A stretch of DNA of 9,240 bases from positions 1 to 9,240 of the forward strand of contig CALDIB010000041.1 in the NCBI GenBank assembly GCA_937902125.1, given 5' to 3'. Position 1 is the stretch's first letter. Each line of letters begins with the position of its first letter. A program made the translations under genes and the position numbers. The notes beneath the pieces were generated by a model, which had not been told where the DNA came from, ran no database searches, and saw only the letters and a program-made list of their open reading frames with translations. This DNA is from an uncultured Treponema sp. GTDB lineage: Bacteria > Spirochaetota > Spirochaetia > Treponematales > Treponemataceae. This document shows positions 5,579 to 9,240 of the stretch, in pieces.

Positions 5579-6313
5579 ATGATTTTTTCAACGGAATTTT
5601 CTCCACTGCTTGAGGACTTTGACAACAACGAAAGTCTTACGATGGCGGCGATTTTAAAATATTTTGAAAACGCCGGAAGCCGCCATTCCGACGCCGCGAA
5701 CGATTCTGCCATTATGGTGGCAAAAACTCAAGGCGTGGCTTGGGTTTTGACGGACTGGAAAGTTCAAGCAAAAGTTTTTCCGCGCTACGGACAAAAAATT
5801 AAGGTAGAGACTTGGAGCGAGGGCCTTGTCTCTCCTTTTGGAACGTCGCGCAACTACTACTTGTACGCCGACGGAAATCTTGCCGTGGAAGGAACAAGCA
5901 AGTGGGTTCGCTTTGACCTAAGGGCTGGCCGGCCCATAAAAGTTGAGGCGGACTTGCTTGACCGCTACGGTCCTGAGCCAGGAAAAAAAGTTTTTGGCGG
6001 AGAAAAAATTTCTAAAATCGCCTTGCCCGAAACTTTTGCGTCTGAAACAAAAATCGCCCTGCGAAAAAGCGACTTTGACTTTAACAAGCATGTCCATAAT
6101 TTAAACTACTACGACTTTGCCTTGGAAGCGATTCCCGCAAAAACGGCGGCCCCCTTTAAGAACGCGCGCATAAGCTACAAGACCGCGCTAAAGGAAGGCG
6201 ACGGAGCGCTTGCCAAATGCGCGCAGGTTGACGAAAAAAGCGTAGTGGCCATTTACGCGGCAGGAACGGACGGAGAGGCCGGAGCGCTGGCTTGCGCCGT
6301 GGAGTTGTGGTAG
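5579..6313 (+). CDS. Acyl-ACP thioesterase, FatA/FatB-like
   Basis: This cytoplasmic enzyme should hydrolyse acyl-ACP to free fatty acid and ACP, ending fatty-acid elongation or adjusting acyl-chain supply. The 244 residues fit the bacterial double-hotdog acyl-ACP thioesterase family (PF01643 type). The N-terminal hotdog includes GVAWVLTDWKVQAKVFPRYGQKIKVETW (52-79) and SKWVRFDLRAGRP (107-119). The second hotdog carries the catalytic signature SDFDFNKHVHNLNYYDFALE (164-183), matching the plant FatA/B pattern D-x-N-x-H-V-x-N-x-x-Y; Asn169, His171 and probably Glu183 are the catalytic residues by that alignment. The start is supported by AAAGGA. It lies 156 bp after parB behind three inverted repeats, so it is probably a separate transcription unit. 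Chain-length preference cannot be read from the sequence. Confidence 0.92.
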   Translation: MIFSTEFSPLLEDFDNNESLTMAAILKYFENAGSRHSDAANDSAIMVAKTQGVAWVLTDWKVQAKVFPRYGQKIKVETWSEGLVSPFGTSRNYYLYADGNLAVEGTSKWVRFDLRAGRPIKVEADLLDRYGPEPGKKVFGGEKISKIALPETFASETKIALRKSDFDFNKHVHNLNYYDFALEAIPAKTAAPFKNARISYKTALKEGDGALAKCAQVDEKSVVAIYAAGTDGEAGALACAVELW

Positions 6314-6316
6314 CCT

Positions 6317-6433
6317 GCCGCTCGTGTTTTTGTTTTAAAGACCTTAATTATTGTTTCGAGCGGTTTCACCGCGTCCTATGGACGCTGCCTGTGGCCGCTC
6401 GTATTATTGCTTGAAAAACCTTAATTATTGTTT
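6317..6433. repeat. Pair of 40-nt direct repeats with internal hairpins
   Basis: Positions 6317-6356 and 6394-6433 are 35/40 identical. Both begin GCCGCTCGT and end CCTTAATTATTGTTT. Between them are the perfect hairpins GCGGT-TTC-ACCGC (6360-6372) and GCGTCC-TAT-GGACGC (6371-6385). CGAGCGG (6357-6363) is also complementary to CCGCTCG (6395-6401), so the second repeat's start can fold back over the spacer. The arrangement looks like a small non-coding repeat element; with two copies it is not a CRISPR array. Confidence 0.7.
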
Positions 6434-6556
6434 ACATCGCTACGCTCTGTTTTGTTTATGGAAGTTTATTCAACTGTCGCTTGCTAGAACTCGCGGATAC
6501 AACAAACAGGCATGCTGCCGGGGACATCCTTGTAGTTTTTTACAAAATAGAAGGCA

Positions 6557-6600
6557 GAATACAGCGCCGCGGCCGCCTCTTTTGTTTTTGCGCTGTTTTC
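6557..6600 (+). repeat. Imperfect 11-bp inverted repeat with T-run
   Basis: GAATACAGCGC (6557-6567) and GCGCTGTTTTC (6590-6600) are complementary at 10 of 11 positions, with a 22-nt loop that includes GCGGCCGC. The right arm carries TTTT. It might terminate thioesterase transcription from the plus strand, but it is about 245 nt beyond that gene and the loop is large. Confidence 0.4.
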
Positions 6601-6608
6601 TCCAACTC

Positions 6609-6685
6609 CTGTCATTCCGTGCTTGACTCCCTGTCATTGCCGCGCTCGTCACACCTGTCATTGCCGTGCGTGACACCTTGTCATT
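6609..6685. repeat. Degenerate tandem repeats with TGTCATT core
   Basis: Four units of about 22-24 nt start with (C/T)TGTCATT at 6609, 6631, 6655 and 6678. The unit bodies vary around a (C)CGTGCTTGAC-like core. Inverted copies of the same core (AATGACA) follow at 6738-6744 and 6757-6763. This resembles dispersed intergenic repeat families with TGTCATT...AATGACA ends found in several bacterial genomes. I cannot check the copy number in this genome. Confidence 0.65.
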
Positions 6686-6717
6686 GCACGGCTTGACCGG
6701 GCAATCTCACGCTGGGG

Positions 6718-6740
6718 ATTATCGGGTCGAGCCCGATAAT
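6718..6740 (-). terminator. Strong hairpin downstream of beta-helix gene, possible terminator
   Basis: ATTATCGGG (6718-6726) and CCCGATAAT (6732-6740) form a perfect 9-bp stem with a 5-nt loop. It sits 26 nt beyond the stop of the minus-strand beta-helix gene. It is enclosed by further complementary arms, CCGGGCAA (6697-6704) with TTGCCCGG (6748-6755) and TGTCATT (6679-6685) with AATGACA (6757-6763). No T-run follows on the minus strand, so it is either a non-classical terminator or simply part of the repeat element. Confidence 0.45.
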
Positions 6741-6766
6741 GACAGGGTTGCCCGGGAATGACACGC

Positions 6767-9240
6767 CTACTGCGCATTGCGCACAACACGGAAGCCAATG
6801 TAGAAGTCTGTTTCTTGCGGGGGGGGGCAGCCTTGCTCGCGAGACACGGCACAGGAAAGAAGACCGCTGTGATAAGAACCACCGCGGTACACGCGGCCAG
6901 TGCCGGAAGCCGGGCCGGCCATACCTGTGCTTGCCGAAATGCTTTCATACCAGTCCCAGCACCATTCATATACGTTTCCGCTCATGTCGTAAAGTCCGTA
7001 GCCGTTTGCAGCCTTGGTCTTTACGGGCCTGGTACCAGTATTATCATTTGTGTTGCCAGAATACCATGCCACATCATCCAAAGTGTTGCTTCCTGCGTAG
7101 TCGTAGTCTTCTCCGCCACGGGCAAGCCATTCCCATTCAGCATCTGTCGGAAGGCGGTAGCCGTCTGCCTCAAAGTCGCAGGTAACGGCATTCCATGTAC
7201 TGTCGCTTGAAGTCGGAATGGCTGAATATGCAAGGTTCTCCCAGTCAATTCCGCTGACAGTATAAGCAGGAGTAAGACCTTCTTTTATGCTCAGCTTGTT
7301 ACAGTAGGTGATTGCCGCATACCAGGTCACATAGCTCACAGGATTGTTCAGCACGGCCTCCCCCGTAAGCGTGTTTCCTTCCTTGTCACAGGCAGATGCC
7401 GTGCTCGGGTCTTCTCCCATGAGAGCCTTGAACTCGCCCCTTGTTACCTCGTGGTCGCTCGCATAAAGGTCGCCGATGGTGAGGCTCCTTCCAGTCACGA
7501 ACAATCTTGATGAAGGTGTCCATGTCTCGTTACCGTTTATCTCGGCGCTTGCTACAGAGACAAAGCCTAAAGGAGCAAGCGTCAATTTTCCTTGAGCGTT
7601 TATCCTCCACGGAGTCTCCGGATTTGCCACTTCCGGCGTTACCTTAAACTTTCCAACTTCGTCTGCAAGGGTGACGCCATCCTCCGCCTCAAGCAGTTGT
7701 CTTCCTTCTGCATAGGTATTTGGAGTAATGCTGATTACATTGCCTGCGTCACTGCCAGAGAGAGAATCTGTTATTGTGATAATTTTTTCGCTTGCAAGAT
7801 AAACATCATTGCTAGAATCAACTTTTGCCCCGTCCTTCACTTTCAGATAGCCGTCTGCTATTGCAATGCCGTTTCCGTTACCGTCTGCACTGTTAGAGCT
7901 GATTGTTCCGCCTGATATCGTAACCGAAGTCTCTGGTTTTGCAATATAAAGACCGCCACCGTCTTCACCAGCCTCGTTTCCGCTGATTGTTCCACCACTG
8001 ATTAAGACCGTGCTGGCAACACCTGCATAGATTCCAGCACCATTTGTCTGGTAATCATTTCCCGGTTCAAAAGTCGTATTCCCGATTACACTTCCACCAC
8101 TCATTGTTAAAGAGCAGTTGCCGACATAAATACCTCTTCCTGCATTGTATGAGACAAAACCGCTGTTCATCAGAAATGTTTTGTTAGCGTACTGATAAAT
8201 GCCACCCGTATCATGCGAGAAATTGTAGAACACGCCGCCTGTAAGCTCTTTTTCCGTATCTGCATCAGAATACCCCAGATAAAGGTTTCCAAGAGAATAA
8301 ATACCAGCACCGTATTCTGCCTTATTTGAGCAGCCGGTTTCTGTTGTGTCTGTGGCGGCTGTTGTCTTTGTCGAATCCCCAATTACAGCAGAGCCATACA
8401 TAAACATAGAGCCAACGTTGTATACACCACCGCCAAAAGCTGTTGCAATGTTTTGTGAAATTCCACCGGCGGAAAAATAAAGTTCCTTTCCATTGTAAAC
8501 TCCACCGCCGTTTACTGCAGTGTTTGCATATATGTGTCCATCGTTAATATATAGCTTATTGGTTCCTGTTTTGGACACTCCTATTCCGCCGCCGTCTTTT
8601 GCAGATTCATTTTCTAATATATGAGTGTTTCCTTCAATGTAAACAGTAGCACCCGCCATTAGTGCAATTCCCCCACCAAAAGCCTCAGTCGCGTTTGTAG
8701 CTTTATTCCCCTGTATATAAGAATCTTTTATTGTGACTATTGAACTTGATGTTGCGAAGATTCCACCGCCATTTTCACCACATTCATTATCGCGGATATC
8801 AACGTTCTCAAGTAAAACCTTTGCTCTGCTGCACAAAAGTCCGCCACCATTTGAAACTGATGAAGTATTCGTGTGACCATAAATAGACAAGTTTCTTAAA
8901 GTTACAATGGTGTCTGCATTGCTTTTTCCTGCAATTTCTATAAAGGCGCCATTAAACTGGCTTTTTTGGCTGCTTTCATTGTATCCGCTAAGAATAAATT
9001 GTCTTTCACTGTTTTGTGGATCAAAGCCTTGAATCGTAAGATTTATAGCCTTATCGTTTGGAACAAGAGAAAGGATTTCTGTAAGACCGGATAAATCCTG
9101 ATCTTCGCAAATATAAAGTCTGTAAAATGAACTTCCATCGTTTATGCGTTGGATAATTTGTACAGCTTTTGAAATTGTTTCAAGGGGAGCGTAAGGGCTT
9201 CCGTTTCCTGTGTCGTCGCTGGCAGTGACTTCCACGCTTG
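6767..9240 (-). CDS. Beta-helix surface-type protein with C-terminal SUMF1/FGE-like domain (5'-partial)
   Basis: The reading frame is open to the window edge and no start is visible; residues are numbered from an internal GTG at 9235, giving at least 822. Residues 1 to about 540 are irregular Pmp-like repeats with many GGG(I/V/L) and SGGTISGN motifs, diagnostic of a right-handed parallel beta-helix. Residues 551-822 form a SUMF1/FGE-sulfatase domain: YASDHEVTRGEFKALMG, NNPVSYVTWYAAITYCNKLS, GYRLPTDAEWEWLARGG, GLYDMSGNVYEWCWDWY, RVYRGGSY and IGFRVVRNAQ. The region after RGGSY has a single Cys (795) and lacks the C-x4-C pair used by true formylglycine-generating enzymes, so it is probably a binding domain with C-type-lectin-like fold. 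Residues 781-816 look like a hypervariable segment. No autotransporter barrel follows, so an N-terminal lipoprotein or Sec signal outside the window is likely. No sulfatase gene lies nearby. Confidence 0.88.
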   Translation of the reverse strand, partial: SVEVTASDDTGNGSPYAPLETISKAVQIIQRINDGSSFYRLYICEDQDLSGLTEILSLVPNDKAINLTIQGFDPQNSERQFILSGYNESSQKSQFNGAFIEIAGKSNADTIVTLRNLSIYGHTNTSSVSNGGGLLCSRAKVLLENVDIRDNECGENGGGIFATSSSIVTIKDSYIQGNKATNATEAFGGGIALMAGATVYIEGNTHILENESAKDGGGIGVSKTGTNKLYINDGHIYANTAVNGGGVYNGKELYFSAGGISQNIATAFGGGVYNVGSMFMYGSAVIGDSTKTTAATDTTETGCSNKAEYGAGIYSLGNLYLGYSDADTEKELTGGVFYNFSHDTGGIYQYANKTFLMNSGFVSYNAGRGIYVGNCSLTMSGGSVIGNTTFEPGNDYQTNGAGIYAGVASTVLISGGTISGNEAGEDGGGLYIAKPETSVTISGGTISSNSADGNGNGIAIADGYLKVKDGAKVDSSNDVYLASEKIITITDSLSGSDAGNVISITPNTYAEGRQLLEAEDGVTLADEVGKFKVTPEVANPETPWRINAQGKLTLAPLGFVSVASAEINGNETWTPSSRLFVTGRSLTIGDLYASDHEVTRGEFKALMGEDPSTASACDKEGNTLTGEAVLNNPVSYVTWYAAITYCNKLSIKEGLTPAYTVSGIDWENLAYSAIPTSSDSTWNAVTCDFEADGYRLPTDAEWEWLARGGEDYDYAGSNTLDDVAWYSGNTNDNTGTRPVKTKAANGYGLYDMSGNVYEWCWDWYESISASTGMAGPASGTGRVYRGGSYHSGLLSCAVSREQGCPPPQETDFYIGFRVVRNAQ
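6788..6895 (-). other. Candidate variable region at 3' end of SUMF1 domain
   Basis: This segment encodes residues 781-816, from RVYRGGSY to IGFR. In retroelement-diversified CLec-fold proteins (Mtd, TvpA type) the variable region occupies this C-terminal position, and template AAC/AAT codons become NNC/NNT. Here residues 788-795 are all NNY codons (tat cac agc ggt ctt ctt tcc tgt), and Asp810-Phe811-Tyr812 read gac ttc tac, where relatives recalled from the family often have Asn runs. The fit is suggestive; no template copy or reverse transcriptase is in the window. Confidence 0.4.
6829..6837. repeat. Homopolymer run of nine G in coding sequence
   Basis: Nine consecutive G on the plus strand read as nine C in the minus-strand beta-helix/SUMF1 gene, covering the end of Cys803 through Pro804-Pro806. 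The frame is currently intact, because IGFRVVRNAQ and the stop follow in frame. Poly-G/C tracts of this length are prone to slipped-strand change; a one-base change would replace the last ~16 residues. Confidence 0.8.

Larger units (their letters stand above)
6314..6766. other. Gene-free repeat-rich intergenic region
   Basis: This 453-nt stretch between the convergent thioesterase and beta-helix genes holds no gene I can support. It contains two 40-nt direct repeats with small hairpins between them (6317-6433), an imperfect 11-bp inverted repeat (6557-6600), and a TGTCATT tandem array ending in a strong hairpin (6609-6763). Open reading frames inside it are short, cross the repeats and match no family I recognise. 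It may hold terminators for both flanking genes. Confidence 0.7.

Noticed and set aside
6360..6372. GTTTCAC resembling a parS half-site
   Set aside because: Only GTTTCAC matches; the palindromic second half GTGAAAC is absent, and the bases belong to a small hairpin.
6317..6433. CRISPR-like direct repeats
   Set aside because: There are only two copies with 12% divergence, one 37-nt spacer that itself folds into hairpins, and no cas genes.
6481..6696. Short plus-strand reading frame of about 71 codons after the thioesterase gene
   Set aside because: It runs into the TGTCATT tandem repeats, has no ribosome binding site and shows no recognisable domain.

Overview
The window looks like chromosomal DNA of a spirochaete, most likely a host-associated Treponema. 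The basis is family-level: a right-handed beta-helix/Pmp-like surface protein fused to a C-terminal SUMF1 (formylglycine-generating-enzyme-like) domain is typical of Treponema paralogous families, and the housekeeping genes fit. No rRNA, tRNA, CRISPR array, transposase, integrase or reverse transcriptase is visible.

Layout. Positions 55-1750 (+): endonuclease III (nth) followed by a small MscS-type mechanosensitive channel with a good ribosome binding site. Positions 1747-3590 (-): a convergent block, read right to left as DUF4160 protein, DUF2442 protein and a class I SAM-dependent methyltransferase. The methyltransferase and mscS stop codons share one CTAG. Positions 3600-3700: a short divergent control region with an extended -10 promoter for each side. 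Positions 3700-5422 (+): chromosomal-type parA and parB, overlapping by 8 nt. Positions 5423-5578: three stacked inverted repeats. Positions 5579-6313 (+): an acyl-ACP thioesterase. Positions 6314-6766: a gene-free, repeat-rich stretch. Positions 6767-9240 (-): the 3' part of a large beta-helix/SUMF1 gene whose 5' end lies outside the window.

How the parts work together. nth serves base excision repair and mscS osmotic protection; they are probably co-transcribed but not functionally linked. ParA and ParB are partners in chromosome segregation. Their expression signals differ sharply: parA has a strong promoter placed so that its mRNA should be leaderless, whereas parB uses a GTG start behind 12 nt of perfect complementarity to the 16S rRNA 3' end. 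DUF4160 and DUF2442 form a compact two-gene unit resembling a toxin-antitoxin pair, but this is unproven. The thioesterase acts in fatty-acid metabolism.

The most interesting region is the 3' end of the beta-helix/SUMF1 gene. The SUMF1 domain lacks the catalytic cysteine pair of true formylglycine-generating enzymes. Its last ~36 residues resemble the variable region of C-type-lectin-fold proteins diversified by retroelements, and they contain a run of nine G/C bases that could also support phase variation. No template repeat or reverse transcriptase lies in this window, so diversification remains a hypothesis.
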